Both the position numbers and the translations under genes were made by a program. The notes beneath the pieces are model-generated. The model was not told the DNA's origin and did not search any database. It saw only the letters and a program-made list of their open reading frames with translations. Below are positions 44,941 to 53,542 of a stretch of 64,000 nucleotides of DNA, piece by piece; position 1 is the stretch's first letter; each line of letters begins with the position of its first letter. The DNA comes from Armatimonadota bacterium (GTDB lineage: Bacteria; Armatimonadota; HRBIN16): NCBI GenBank assembly GCA_026003175.1, contig BPGT01000001.1:1561597-1625596 (forward strand). Reading direction: 5' to 3'.

Positions 44941-46974
44941 CTAAACCGAATTGTCTGCGGCAACGCTCGGCAGGTATATACGGAAGGTGGTACCTCTGCC
45001 GGGCTTGCTCTCTGCCACGATATGCCCGCCACTCTGTTTCACCACACCGTATACTACCGCCAGCCCTAACCCCGTGCCCTGGTCACCTTTGGTGGTAAAG
45101 AAGGGTTCGAAGATATGTTCTAAATGCTCAGGGGCGATGCCGGTCCCGGTGTCGCTCACCGATAACATCACATACTCCCCTGGCGCCAGGTCAGGCATTG
45201 TTTGCACTGCAGCGGCATCCAGTACCACGTTCGCGGTTTCGATGGTCAGCACGCCCCCGTCCGGCATCGCATCGCGGGCATTGATAGCCAGATTCAGGAT
45301 AATCTGTTCTATCTGCACCGGGTCCGCCTTGACTTTCTTCAGAGTCGGGTCGGTTGTTACTCTCAGTTCCACTTGCTTGCCCAGCAAACGGTTCAGCAGG
45401 GGCGTGGCGTTATGGATGAGGTGGTTCAGGTCGATAATCTGAGGGGTGAGCGTCTGCCTTCTGGCGAATGCCAGCAGATGCCTGACCAGTTCTGCAGCCC
45501 GGTTTGAGGCATCCAGTATGCGCTGAATGTCTTCTACGACAGGGTGTCCTTCTGGCAGACGGGTGAGGGCGATATCTGCGTAGCTCATGATAGCGGTTAG
45601 CAGGTTGTTAAAGTCGTGCGCGATGCCGCCTGCAATGCGTCCGATACTATCCAACCTTTGTGTGCGAAGCAAATCGGCTTCCAGCCGCTTGCGCTCGGTA
45701 ATATCCACATCCATACACACGACTTGCACCCCATCTTGCCCAATTCGCACAGGGAACAGGGAGGAGATAATATAGCGGGGCGCACCGGAGGTCGTCTTCG
45801 TTTCCCATTCACGTAGAGGTACAGGTTGTCCTGTTTGCGCAATGCGCTTTACCATCTGTTCGAACTCTCTGGCATCTTGTTCAGACAACAGAAATTCACC
45901 CAGTCGCCTGCCCACTGCTTGCTGTTCGGTGAAGCCGTAGAGCTCTTCCGATGCCTTGTTCCAGAAAAGCACCCGTCCCTCGTGGTCATAGCCCTGTATA
46001 GCCACGCCCGGTGCATTGTTGATTATCTGGTAAATCTGGGCGTACGCGTGTTGAAGAGCTTCCTCAGCATGCCGTCGCTCACTGACGGAAGCAGCCAGTA
46101 GTAAAGCGGGCAGGGTGGTTACCGCCATAAACACCCATAACAGCTCGATACTCCCCTGCAAGCCGAAGGGGGCAAATGGACCCCTTTGGTTAACGGTCAT
46201 CCACACGGCGAAAGCTGCCGACACAAAGTTTGCGGCGGTCGTGCCGTGCTGTTCAAAACGCAAAGCTGCCCAAATCAGCAAGGGAAACACCACAAATACC
46301 AGTGGATAAGGTTCTACCTGTGTGGTAGGTATCCAGCCGCCAAAAGCCACAATCGTTACGACGCTGGTAAGCGCGAGCATTGTGATAAACTCCAGCAGGC
46401 GGTCCAGCTGCCAGCGAGGCAAACGGCTCCAAACCAGCAGAAGCGGTGCTACCAGTAAGTTGCCCATGACGTTACCCAGCCACCATATCAGCCAGACCTT
46501 TGGAAACTGCGCCCAGCTGACTGCTCCTGTCGTGCAAAGGCTCCCCACGCCAATAGTTGCGCTGGCGATGGTGCTGAGCAGTGCCGCCCACAGAAGCAGG
46601 CTCCATACGTCCCGGAGCCGTTGCAGGGAGATGTCGAACTGTGCGACATGCCTCAGGAGAAACGCACCCAGGAAGGCTTCGAGGGTATTACCAACCGATA
46701 TAGTAAAGGCAACCCACAGAGGCACCGGAGTGGTGGCAACGGTAACAAAACATCCTGCCGCTATCCCGAAAAGCATGGTGTAGCCACCCAGCAACACCGC
46801 TGCCAGCGAAAGTCCTGTAGGCATCCATATCAAAGTGGCGTTACCTTGTGCGAACGCAAACAGCAAGCCCAGCTTGGCTGTGCCCAGATAGGCGAGAGCC
46901 AGCAAGATATTCAGCAAAACTGTGCGCCATATAAGGGCATATTGTGATAATGATACTCTTGGCAACCCCCTCAC
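44941..46974 (-). CDS. MASE1-PAS hybrid membrane sensor histidine kinase
   Basis: This protein of about 677 residues has an N-terminal MASE1 sensor with around eight membrane helices (NILLALAYLGTAKLGLLFAF, WMPTGLSLAAVLLGGY), then a PAS domain (VLFWNKASEELYGFTEQQAV) with PAC, then HisKA and HATPase. The phospho-His is in GGIAHDFNNLLTAIMSYADI. The N box is NLAINARDAMPDGG and the G boxes are SVSDTGTGI and KGDQGTGLGLAVV. No receiver domain or adjacent regulator exists. The start is uncertain: a GTG at 46974 sits in AGAGGAGTGAGGGGG, while the open frame extends to 47169 into sequence that looks non-coding. Confidence 0.87.
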   Translation of the reverse strand: MRGLPRVSLSQYALIWRTVLLNILLALAYLGTAKLGLLFAFAQGNATLIWMPTGLSLAAVLLGGYTMLFGIAAGCFVTVATTPVPLWVAFTISVGNTLEAFLGAFLLRHVAQFDISLQRLRDVWSLLLWAALLSTIASATIGVGSLCTTGAVSWAQFPKVWLIWWLGNVMGNLLVAPLLLVWSRLPRWQLDRLLEFITMLALTSVVTIVAFGGWIPTTQVEPYPLVFVVFPLLIWAALRFEQHGTTAANFVSAAFAVWMTVNQRGPFAPFGLQGSIELLWVFMAVTTLPALLLAASVSERRHAEEALQHAYAQIYQIINNAPGVAIQGYDHEGRVLFWNKASEELYGFTEQQAVGRRLGEFLLSEQDAREFEQMVKRIAQTGQPVPLREWETKTTSGAPRYIISSLFPVRIGQDGVQVVCMDVDITERKRLEADLLRTQRLDSIGRIAGGIAHDFNNLLTAIMSYADIALTRLPEGHPVVEDIQRILDASNRAAELVRHLLAFARRQTLTPQIIDLNHLIHNATPLLNRLLGKQVELRVTTDPTLKKVKADPVQIEQIILNLAINARDAMPDGGVLTIETANVVLDAAAVQTMPDLAPGEYVMLSVSDTGTGIAPEHLEHIFEPFFTTKGDQGTGLGLAVVYGVVKQSGGHIVAESKPGRGTTFRIYLPSVAADNSV

Positions 46975-47093
46975 TCCTCTGCTTCTTGGCTTTGAGAGAA
47001 ATGGACAAGCTTTGTAAGTGCGCTCGAGTACGTTTACGCATAATGTATATTTCGGTATTTTGTAGGTATTCCTTCTGCCTGGCTGTTGTGCCG

Positions 47094-47504
47094 TTAAAAT
47101 GCTTCTCGAAGCCAGCGCACGTACGCCTTGCCCGATTGCCACCATACCTCCACCACATCGAAACGGCATGGCGCATCGGGACAGAACAGGCTGAGGTATA
47201 GTTCAGCACACTGGCGCAGGCGAGCCTGTTTGCGTTCGTCTACCGATTCGCGTGGCAAGGTATACTCTATATTATGGCGTGCTTTGACCTCTACGAATAG
47301 GAGGATGTCGTCCTCCTGCGCGATAATGTCCACTTCTCCATACGCACAACGCCAGTTGCGATGTAGCACGGTACAGCCCTTTTGGCTGAGATATTGCGCG
47401 GCGATCTGTTCCCCCCGCGCGCGCCGTCTGCCGATTATCCATCTGTGCTCTCCAGAGGCAGGCGGAGCAGGTGGGCACAGAAGCTCTGCCGGTGTTGCGG
47501 GCAC
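47094..47504 (-). CDS. YraN/UPF0102-family nuclease-fold protein
   Basis: This 136-residue protein has the YraN core: GRRRARGEQIAAQYLSQKG, NWRCAYGEVDIIAQEDDIL, FVEVKARHN. The D...E-x-K set gives a Holliday-junction-resolvase-like PD-(D/E)xK fold. Its role is unknown, and it is commonly encoded beside rnhB. The start overlaps the restored rnhB tail by 70 nt; no better start codon is visible. Confidence 0.85.
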   Translation of the reverse strand: MPATPAELLCPPAPPASGEHRWIIGRRRARGEQIAAQYLSQKGCTVLHRNWRCAYGEVDIIAQEDDILLFVEVKARHNIEYTLPRESVDERKQARLRQCAELYLSLFCPDAPCRFDVVEVWWQSGKAYVRWLREAF

Positions 47505-48068
47505 AAACCAAACTGCTCAATCGCTCGCCGATGCTGGACGGTTCCGTAGCCTTTGTGCTGGGCGAAACCGTAGTGCGGGAACAGTCGGTGCAGTTGCTCC
47601 ATCAGGTGGTCCGCGCACCACTTTAGCGACGATGGAGGCTGCACTGATGACGGGAACCCGCTCGTCACCGTTTACTACCGCCTCAGCAGGGCAGGGCAGT
47701 CCGTCGGGGATGTAAGAACCGTCTACCAGTACCTTCTGAAGGGGCAGAGAAACAGATTGCACCGAACGTCGCATTGCCAGCAAGGAGGCTTGCAGGATGT
47801 TGAGATGTTCAATCTCCTCCACCGTCGCCAGGGCTACCGATACCGCTAGCGCGTGTCGGTATATCCATCGGCACGCTGGCTCGCGTTGCGCGGGGGAGAG
47901 CTTTTTGGAGTCGCGGACCCATACAGGAAAGGTGAAATCTGCCGGAAACGCCACACACGCAGCCGCCACCGGTCCCGCCAAGCAGCCGCGCCCTGCCTCG
48001 TCTACCCCGGCGACCAGCGGGCTTAGCGTACAATGCGAATGCGCTGGGGAGGCCAGAAGAGAATCCAT
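47435..48068 (-). pseudogene. rnhB: Ribonuclease HII, interrupted by a +1 frameshift
   Basis: RNase HII cleaves RNA embedded in DNA. The N-terminal part has the catalytic start GVDEAGRGCLAGPVAAACVA, RDSKKLSPAQR, VDGSYIPDGLP and AASIVAKV. It then runs into nonsense (VVRGPPDGATA). Removing one G at 47611-47612 (plus-strand CC) restores RDHLMEQLHRLFPHYGFAQH and KGYGTVQHRRAIEQFGLCP, which are typical conserved RNase HII residues. The repaired length is 210 residues, normal for the family. The start overlaps lepB by 46 nt. It is either a sequence error, a true mutation backed by another RNase H, or recoding. Confidence 0.85.
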
Positions 48069-48802
48069 GCCTTGCCCACCACCCGACTGCGGTCAAGCAA
48101 TCCCCACTTATGACCGTCGTTACTATCGTTGCGGTTATCGCCCAGCATGAGCAGCTTGCCGGGCGGGATTTTTTCGGAGGGAGCCTCGCGGATGTACGCC
48201 TCCCGATGCGGGTCCAATATCAGCTGGTTGTTCTCTCTGACGTTGCCGTAGTGGTCGATTTCATACACATGCCCGCCGATGATTTTCATGTCGTATTCCG
48301 GCGGACTGGCGATATACGGCTCGTTGATCGGTTTGCCGTTTCGATAGAGCACGCCCTCGCGAATCTCCACAACGTCTCCCGGCACCCCTACGCACCGCTT
48401 GATGAACTCGATCTGGCGCGGGTCCGCCTCCGGCGGCGCTTTGAACACCAGGATGTCGCCGGGAATCGGCTCACGGAACCGCAGGGTGAACTTGTCCACC
48501 AGGATACGGTCTTGCTCCAGTAGGGTGGGGCGCATGGAGCCAGAGGGGATATAAAAAGCCTGTACCACGAACGGGCGAATGACCATGAACACCAGAACGA
48601 AGGCGAGCACTGCCGACTCGACCAGTTCGTTTAGCGAGTACAGTCTGGGGCTATACACTGGCGACAGCCCCGCATTAGGCCGGCGCACCAGGCGCGCGTC
48701 CCACGGCGTCAGCCCCAGACGTACCAGCGTCAGAACAGCTGAGATGAGCAATACGTAGCGAACGTTGAGGTTCGCTATCCATTCTACCCATTCGCCGGTC
48801 AT
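48023..48802 (-). CDS. lepB: Signal peptidase I
   Basis: This 259-residue membrane-anchored protease removes signal peptides. An N-terminal helix ([18 protein letters not shown]) and a second one ([20 protein letters not shown]) precede the catalytic Ser in [16 protein letters not shown]. The general-base Lys lies in [17 protein letters not shown]. The C-terminal motif [17 protein letters not shown] is complete. Its ATG overlaps the rplS stop by 4 nt. It stands in the conserved rplS-lepB-rnhB-yraN order. Confidence 0.95.
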   Translation of the reverse strand: MTGEWVEWIANLNVRYVLLISAVLTLVRLGLTPWDARLVRRPNAGLSPVYSPRLYSLNELVESAVLAFVLVFMVIRPFVVQAFYIPSGSMRPTLLEQDRILVDKFTLRFREPIPGDILVFKAPPEADPRQIEFIKRCVGVPGDVVEIREGVLYRNGKPINEPYIASPPEYDMKIIGGHVYEIDHYGNVRENNQLILDPHREAYIREAPSEKIPPGKLLMLGDNRNDSNDGHKWGLLDRSRVVGKAWILFWPPQRIRIVR

Positions 48803-49161
48803 CGTGGCGTGCGCAATTCCTTGATTCGTGCTGCTTTGCCAATCTTCTTGCGCAGGTAGTACAGCTTGGCGCGACGTACCTTACCTCTGCGTACTACTTC
48901 TATCTTATCGATACGCGGGGAATGCAGCATAAAGGTTCGCTCTACGCCAACGCCATGTGAGATTTTGCGCACGGTGAAGGTTTCACTGATGCCGCCGTGC
49001 TTGCGGGCAATCACGACGCCCTCGAACACCTGGATGCGCTCTTTGTTGCCCTCGATGACCTTTGCATGTACGCGCACCGTATCGCCCGGTCCGAATTCGG
49101 GCAGGTCGGTTCGCAGCTGGTCTTTGGTAATTTCAGCGAGTATCTGTTGCGCCGATGCCAT
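48799..49161 (-). CDS. rplS: 50S ribosomal protein L19
   Basis: This 120-residue protein is full length, with [60 protein letters not shown] and [20 protein letters not shown]. It sits at the 30S-50S interface. It heads the operon with lepB. The upstream region has a promoter and a strong 5' hairpin, consistent with leader-mediated control. Confidence 0.96.
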   Translation of the reverse strand: MASAQQILAEITKDQLRTDLPEFGPGDTVRVHAKVIEGNKERIQVFEGVVIARKHGGISETFTVRKISHGVGVERTFMLHSPRIDKIEVVRRGKVRRAKLYYLRKKIGKAARIKELRTPR

Positions 49162-49198
49162 ATTTCAACCCCTTCCGGTATGGATGACACAAAAAGTT

Positions 49199-49221
49199 CG
49201 CGAACGCTTCGCGCGTTCGCG
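49199..49221 (-). promoter_or_regulatory. Hairpin in the rplS leader
   Basis: CGCGAACGC (49199-49207) and GCGTTCGCG (49213-49221) form a perfect 9-bp stem with a 5-nt loop. On the minus strand it is followed by AACTTTTTGTG, so it has the look of an attenuator. The predicted transcription start is at about 49222, so the hairpin would occupy the first 23 nt of the mRNA. That favours a stability or ribosomal-protein-binding element over a real terminator. Confidence 0.6.
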
Positions 49222-49228
49222 CCACTAC

Positions 49229-49258
49229 AGTATACCAAACCTTATGGGCGTGGAGCAA
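49229..49258 (-). promoter_or_regulatory. Promoter of the rplS-lepB operon
   Basis: On the minus strand TTGCTC (49258-49253), 18-bp spacer, TATACT (49234-49229). It gives a leader of about 60 nt before the rplS ATG at 49161. Confidence 0.6.
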
Positions 49259-49274
49259 GGGATGAAAGTAAATT

Positions 49275-50384
49275 TTATTCATCCCCCATCGCACCGAAGT
49301 TGCGCACCAGGATGCCAAAATCGAACAGGGTGACCTCTTCGTCGCCATCCAGGTCGGCGTCGGGATTCCAGTTGCTGTCGCCGGGCACTGAACCAAATGC
49401 GGCGACCAGTGCACCGAAGTCGAACAGGGTCACCTCGTTGTCGCCGTCGATGTCGCCGTTGGTCAGCGAGACATCCACGCCGGTCACGTCCGCACTGGAA
49501 ACCACGACACCCGACACCACCACGCGCAGCCAGTGGCTGGCTTTGAAGGCGACGTCATACGTGCCCGCCTGCACGTTGGGGATGCTGTAGTCCCCACTGC
49601 CATCGGTATAAATGGTCTCGATGCGGACGGCGTGGCCGTTCTGGCGCAGCTGAACCATGATGGGTATCTGCGCCGGGTCACCAGTGTAATCACCCAGTTG
49701 CAGATTGCCGCTGATGCTGAAGGCATTCAAGGCGTTCTGGGTGTCCAGAAGAAACGCTTCTATGCGTCCGGTGGCGGCGTTGTAGCCCTCACCCACGATG
49801 TAGCGTCCGTCGGGCGAGATGGCGTAAGCAACCCCAAGCACCGAGCCGTTGGTGAGCAGGCTGGCGTAGGTGATATTCAGGTCTTCCATTCCGCCCGACG
49901 CCGTCCAGCGAAAGGCACGATTATACTCACTGGAGTCTGCCCAGCCCACCACCACCGAGCCGTCCGCGGAAACGCCATACGCCCTGCTCCAATTACCGCC
50001 CAGCGTGCCGAGGTCCTGCATCCCGCCACCGGAAGTCCAGCGAAAGGCACGCTGATCCTGGCTGGCGTTGGTTGCCCAGCCCACCACCACCGAGCCATCC
50101 GCGGAAACGCCATACGCCCAGCTATGATCACCGCCCAGCGTGCCGAGGTCCTGCATCCCGCCACCGGAAGTCCAGCGAAAGGCACGCGGTAGCCCGCTGG
50201 CGTTGCGTACCTCGCCCACCACCACCGAGCCGTCCGCAGAAACGCCATACGCAAGGCTCTCACCACCGCCCGGCAGCGTGCCCAGCCAGATAATCTTTTG
50301 TGCGAACACGGGTGCCGCACACCACCACATGAACAACACTACCATGAGCATCCGTGTTCTCTGTGAGGGGGTGAAAGTAGACAT
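49275..50384 (-). CDS. Secreted HAF-repeat protein with dockerin-like tail
   Basis: This 369-residue protein starts at ATG 50384 behind GAAAGGAGG. It has a signal peptide (MVVLFMWWCAAPVFA). Residues 30-200 carry three to four HAF-type repeats (AYGVSADGSVVVGWATNASQ, RAFRWTSGGGMQDLGTLGG). At DNA level the repeats are about 131-134 bp and nearly identical between 49900 and 50200, so copy number can change easily. Residues 215-300 form a carboxypeptidase-regulatory-like beta domain. The end is the two-EF-hand dockerin (DGDEEVTLFDFGILVRNFG). The role is unknown; probably a surface-displayed propeller-like protein. Confidence 0.8.
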   Translation of the reverse strand: MSTFTPSQRTRMLMVVLFMWWCAAPVFAQKIIWLGTLPGGGESLAYGVSADGSVVVGEVRNASGLPRAFRWTSGGGMQDLGTLGGDHSWAYGVSADGSVVVGWATNASQDQRAFRWTSGGGMQDLGTLGGNWSRAYGVSADGSVVVGWADSSEYNRAFRWTASGGMEDLNITYASLLTNGSVLGVAYAISPDGRYIVGEGYNAATGRIEAFLLDTQNALNAFSISGNLQLGDYTGDPAQIPIMVQLRQNGHAVRIETIYTDGSGDYSIPNVQAGTYDVAFKASHWLRVVVSGVVVSSADVTGVDVSLTNGDIDGDNEVTLFDFGALVAAFGSVPGDSNWNPDADLDGDEEVTLFDFGILVRNFGAMGDE

Positions 50385-50418
50385 GGCGATACATACCTCC
50401 TTTCTCAACTGTCTCGCC

Positions 50419-51195
50419 TCACAGAGAATCTCCACGTCTGAGCGAACAAAGCATAGCATTTTCAGCAATATTTGTCAAGTGTTTTATGAGGGTGTTCGAA
50501 AAATCGCATAGACCCCACACCCACCACCAACACACAAAACAACCGCTACCAGCCACCTGCACCACACCCACCATGTTCCACAACACAAACATGCCCCACA
50601 CCCACACCCGTGCAACCACCCACGAACGCGCTCGCCACACACTCCCATAAGCTCCCTTCACACTACCAAACACCTGCTCTATCCGATAACGCTCCCGCAA
50701 CGCCCAACCATATGTCTGCGCACGTGCACGCGCACGCAACCGCGCATCCGCACGCACCTGCTGCCACACGCCATCCCGAACCACTGCCACAGGCAACCAA
50801 CCCGCACGCTCCAGCGCAACCAATAACTGCGCCCGATAACCATACAACCCGTCCCCAACTAATAAAGTGCCACACGACAAACCACCAAGCCCATGACGCT
50901 CCACCCACTCCCACAACAGACGCCCCTCATCCGCATATGCCCCCCCACACGATAACCCCATCACCCACACCCGACCCCCCTGCCAACACCCCAACGCCAC
51001 CACCTTCACATGCGACCGCTGCTGACGTACCTGTGCCCCACGCAAATACTGCGCCAAAAACGGTGAGGCATACCCCACGCCCGTGCCATCCACAAACACA
51101 CACGGCGTTTCACGGGTCGGTGTCTCTGACGCGATGCCCTGCTGGGCAAGCCAAGTGAGCAGTTGGTGCAGGCGTTCGTCTGCAAGATGCTGCAA
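50419..51195 (-). CDS. IS5-like transposase, second reading frame (DDE domain)
   Basis: This frame holds the DDE_Tnp_1 catalytic core: first Asp in CVFVDGTGVGYASPFL, second Asp in TLLVGDGLYGYRAQ, Glu in RYRIEQVFGSVKGAYG. Fusing it with the first frame by skipping one base gives 337 residues, a normal IS5 transposase. There is no stop codon inside the element: the frame reads through the left end and 68 nt of flanking DNA to 50419, adding a tail after FSNTL. Tail length would thus depend on each insertion site. Confidence 0.78.
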   Translation of the reverse strand: MQHLADERLHQLLTWLAQQGIASETPTRETPCVFVDGTGVGYASPFLAQYLRGAQVRQQRSHVKVVALGCWQGGRVWVMGLSCGGAYADEGRLLWEWVERHGLGGLSCGTLLVGDGLYGYRAQLLVALERAGWLPVAVVRDGVWQQVRADARLRARARAQTYGWALRERYRIEQVFGSVKGAYGSVWRARSWVVARVWVWGMFVLWNMVGVVQVAGSGCFVCWWWVWGLCDFSNTLIKHLTNIAENAMLCSLRRGDSL

Positions 51196-51477
51196 CAGGC
51201 AGGGGTTGGTCGGGCAGCAGTTCTGGGGCGAGGGCGAACAGTAGGCGTCGGTAGGAGGCGTTTTCGCGCACTCCCAGCAAGAGGAGGGTGAGGATGAGCG
51301 CTTCGGGGTATTTGTAGGGTCGCCCGCGGCGTGGGGGCAGAGGATGGATTTGGCAGAAGCGTTGGACGATGGTGAAGATGACCTTCACCGACAGGGTAGT
51401 GAGTCTGCTTTGTGGTAGGTATCGTCGTTTCATGGAATCGGTATACCCGATACTAACCGATTTTTTGAACACCCTCA
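50488..51477 (-). mobile_element. IS5-like insertion sequence, about 990 bp
   Basis: The ends are inverted repeats: left TGAGGGTGTTCGAAAAATCG (from 50487), right (reverse) TGAGGGTGTTCAAAAAATCG (from 51477). The direct repeat GTGTTTTAT flanks it at 50479-50487 and 51478-51486 (8 or 9 bp, depending on which T/A is assigned to the element). A 9-bp duplication is known in the IS903 group of the IS5 family; an 8-bp one in the ISH1 group. Two overlapping transposase frames fill it. The intact duplication and ends indicate a recent insertion. The interior is markedly C-rich on the plus strand, unlike its neighbours. Confidence 0.9.
51110..51433 (-). CDS. IS5-like transposase, first reading frame
   Basis: ATG 51433 opens MKRRYLPQSRLTTLSVKVIF. 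The frame covers the N-terminal DUF4096-like region (PPRRGRPYKYPEALILTLLL) and continues to a stop at 51110. After about residue 75 (ELLPDQP) the sensible protein sequence moves to the second frame, one base further along. In this IS family the DDE enzyme is often made by programmed frameshifting between two frames; a C4 run (51202-51205 as plus-strand G) is the likely slip site. Confidence 0.75.
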   Translation of the reverse strand: MKRRYLPQSRLTTLSVKVIFTIVQRFCQIHPLPPRRGRPYKYPEALILTLLLLGVRENASYRRLLFALAPELLPDQPLPVAASCRRTPAPTAHLACPAGHRVRDTDP

Positions 51478-51597
51478 GTGTTTTATCTATCACTCATTGA
51501 GACTACAGCAGGGGAGATCTTCTCTGCTCCATCGCCTACGAGGGTACAGACCCTGTGGTGGCGTAGAATATTACAGCACAAAGGGGAGGCGAGAAAA

Positions 51598-52692
51598 ATG
51601 GTACGTCCATCCGCAGGATACGGTGGCGAACTGGACGAGGCGGTGTGGGCGCGTATCGAGGCGTCCATGCACTTTCGCGAGGGTGACCGCGTGCCGATAT
51701 GGGACTATATCGACAACCCCGCGGTGGTCAGGTATTTTCGGCAGCCGGGTGACGATTACGCTGCGGTGATGGTGCGGGTATATCACGGTCTGGGCATTGA
51801 CCTCTGTCGTGGCTACGGACGTTCCTTCGAGCAGGCGGAAGATGGCACCGTGCTGGGTGAGGGCAGGGGACAGCATCTGGTGTCCGGGCAGACCGCGTGG
51901 AAAGTGCATTACGAGGTCGAAAGCATCGAAGACTTACGGGAGCACCTGCGCAAGGTGGAGCCGGTGTCGTGGGAGTGGATACGCACACAGTGGGTACCCC
52001 AGATACGTCGGGAGCAGGAACGATTTGCGCCGTACACGATGTTCGTTCCACCCACGGGGTGCGGTTTTCATGCCTCGTATGGTCTGATGGGTCAACAGCG
52101 CTTTGCTTATGCCATTTACGACGCCCCCAAAGAGGTAGATGCGCTACTGGAGCTGGAGGGAGAGAACGCCTACCGTTTCGCCAAAGTGGCGTCGGAGGAG
52201 CAGCTCTGCCCTCTGCATTTCATCGGCGATGACATCGCCTACAAGAACGGCTTGTTGTTTTCGCCCGATTTTCTGAGGCGTACGTTTATTCGGATGCTCA
52301 GGCGGTGCATCGAGCCTTTGCATGAGGCAGGCATCAGGGTCATTTTCCATAGCGACGGCAACCTGTGGCAGATTATGGACGACCTGCTGGATGCGGGCAT
52401 CGACGGGTTGAATCCGCTGGAGCCGATTGCGGGCATGGAGCTGGAACCACTCAAGAAGCGCTATGGGCACAGGTTGATATTGGTAGGGGGTATAGACTGC
52501 TCGCAATTACTGCCTCTGGGCACGCCCGAGCACATTCGGCGCGAGGTGAAGCGAGCGATGCAGGTCGCCGCGCCTGGGGGTGGGTTCTTTATCGGCTCTT
52601 CCAGTGAGGTGAACCCTGCCACCCCGCTGGAGAACGTGCTGGCATTTTACGAGGCGTGCCACGAGTACGGGAAGTATCCGATTGGTGGCTGA
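51598..52692 (+). CDS. Uroporphyrinogen decarboxylase-like protein
   Basis: This 364-residue URO-D-fold TIM barrel starts at ATG 51598 behind GGGGAGGCGAGAAAA. Recognisable parts are FIGDDIAYKNGLLFSPDFLR, VIFHSDGNLWQIMDDLLDAG, GLNPLEPIAGMELEPLKKRY and LVGGIDCSQLLPLGTPEHIR. The HSDG and GGID motifs are those of the wider family that includes MtaA/CmuA corrinoid methyltransferases. The N-terminal Arg signature of true HemE (RQAGR) is absent, so heme synthesis is unlikely. The substrate is unknown. Its 5' neighbour is the IS, whose right end lies 120 nt upstream. Confidence 0.85.
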   Translation: MVRPSAGYGGELDEAVWARIEASMHFREGDRVPIWDYIDNPAVVRYFRQPGDDYAAVMVRVYHGLGIDLCRGYGRSFEQAEDGTVLGEGRGQHLVSGQTAWKVHYEVESIEDLREHLRKVEPVSWEWIRTQWVPQIRREQERFAPYTMFVPPTGCGFHASYGLMGQQRFAYAIYDAPKEVDALLELEGENAYRFAKVASEEQLCPLHFIGDDIAYKNGLLFSPDFLRRTFIRMLRRCIEPLHEAGIRVIFHSDGNLWQIMDDLLDAGIDGLNPLEPIAGMELEPLKKRYGHRLILVGGIDCSQLLPLGTPEHIRREVKRAMQVAAPGGGFFIGSSSEVNPATPLENVLAFYEACHEYGKYPIGG

Positions 52693-52701
52693 TATAGTGG
52701 G

Positions 52702-53535
52702 CTACCCCAAATCGTCACTAACTGGCAATGCCAGCTGCACCTCATTCTCCTTACGCGGTGTCAGGCGGTACTTCTCTTCAATCCGTCCTATCTGCAAGCG
52801 CCGCAGTATCATCTCATGATACTTGGGGTCTATCTCCGCGGAGAGGAAGTTTCTCTCCAGCCTGCGGCAAACTTCTATCTCTGAACCACTTCCTCCGAAC
52901 AGCACCAGTACCGTATCGCCGGGTTGCGTGCAGCTCAGTATCAGCATTTCAGCCAGCTTCTGCGGTATCTGGCAGGCATGGAACGTTTTTTCATGGCTGA
53001 CGTTCTTCACCAGGTCAAAGTAGAACCAGCTGTAAGGCATCCTGCCCTTTGAGCCATTTGCCAGGTTGCGCAGGATGCGCTTGTCGGTGGGGTTCTGATA
53101 AGGTTGCGCTACCTGGTCCTTGTAGAAGCGGTTGTGCTCGCTCTTTCGGCAGTGCAGGATACTTCTATGCGCTGTGGTGAACCGGCGCGGACTGTGCCCG
53201 ACGTTGGTATTGTAAATCCACACGTAGTCATGGACGGCATAGCAAGCCTCGTCCAGAAACTTCACGCGCAGGTAGGCATTTTGCTTCGGGTAGTTGATGA
53301 GAAACATGTTGCCGTCGTCTTTCAGCACGCGCAATGACTCGCGGGCGAGCTCGATATACCACTCGACGTACTCCTCAAAATCGCGCGTGTATGATTTGTC
53401 TCCATACTTCACCCCCACATTATAGTCAGGGTCTCCGTACACCATATCCACACACTGGTCAGGCAGTGATTTGAGCAGGTCCATCACATCGCCCAGATAG
53501 ACCTTGTTCAAGTATTCAGGTGGTACACTATGCAC
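52702..53535 (-). CDS. DNA methyltransferase (N4-cytosine/N6-adenine, beta class) of an R-M system
   Basis: This 277-residue protein starts at GTG 53535, 7-8 nt after AGGAGGTGAGG; a longer reading would overlap the nuclease gene. Motif IV comes first, as YGDPDYNVG (a variant of DPPY), then motif X-like FHACQIPQKLAEMLILS, then the SAM motif TVLVLFGGSGSEIEV. This order (IV before I) is the beta class used by many type II N4C and N6A enzymes. The recognition sequence cannot be deduced. It lies 7 nt after the restriction endonuclease gene on the same strand. Confidence 0.9.
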   Translation of the reverse strand: MHSVPPEYLNKVYLGDVMDLLKSLPDQCVDMVYGDPDYNVGVKYGDKSYTRDFEEYVEWYIELARESLRVLKDDGNMFLINYPKQNAYLRVKFLDEACYAVHDYVWIYNTNVGHSPRRFTTAHRSILHCRKSEHNRFYKDQVAQPYQNPTDKRILRNLANGSKGRMPYSWFYFDLVKNVSHEKTFHACQIPQKLAEMLILSCTQPGDTVLVLFGGSGSEIEVCRRLERNFLSAEIDPKYHEMILRRLQIGRIEEKYRLTPRKENEVQLALPVSDDLG

Positions 53536-53542
53536 TCTGCCC

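Noticed and set aside
51110-51195. Treating the IS transposase purely as a dead gene
   Set aside because: Two-frame transposases expressed by frameshifting are normal in the IS5 family, so the break alone does not show inactivity.
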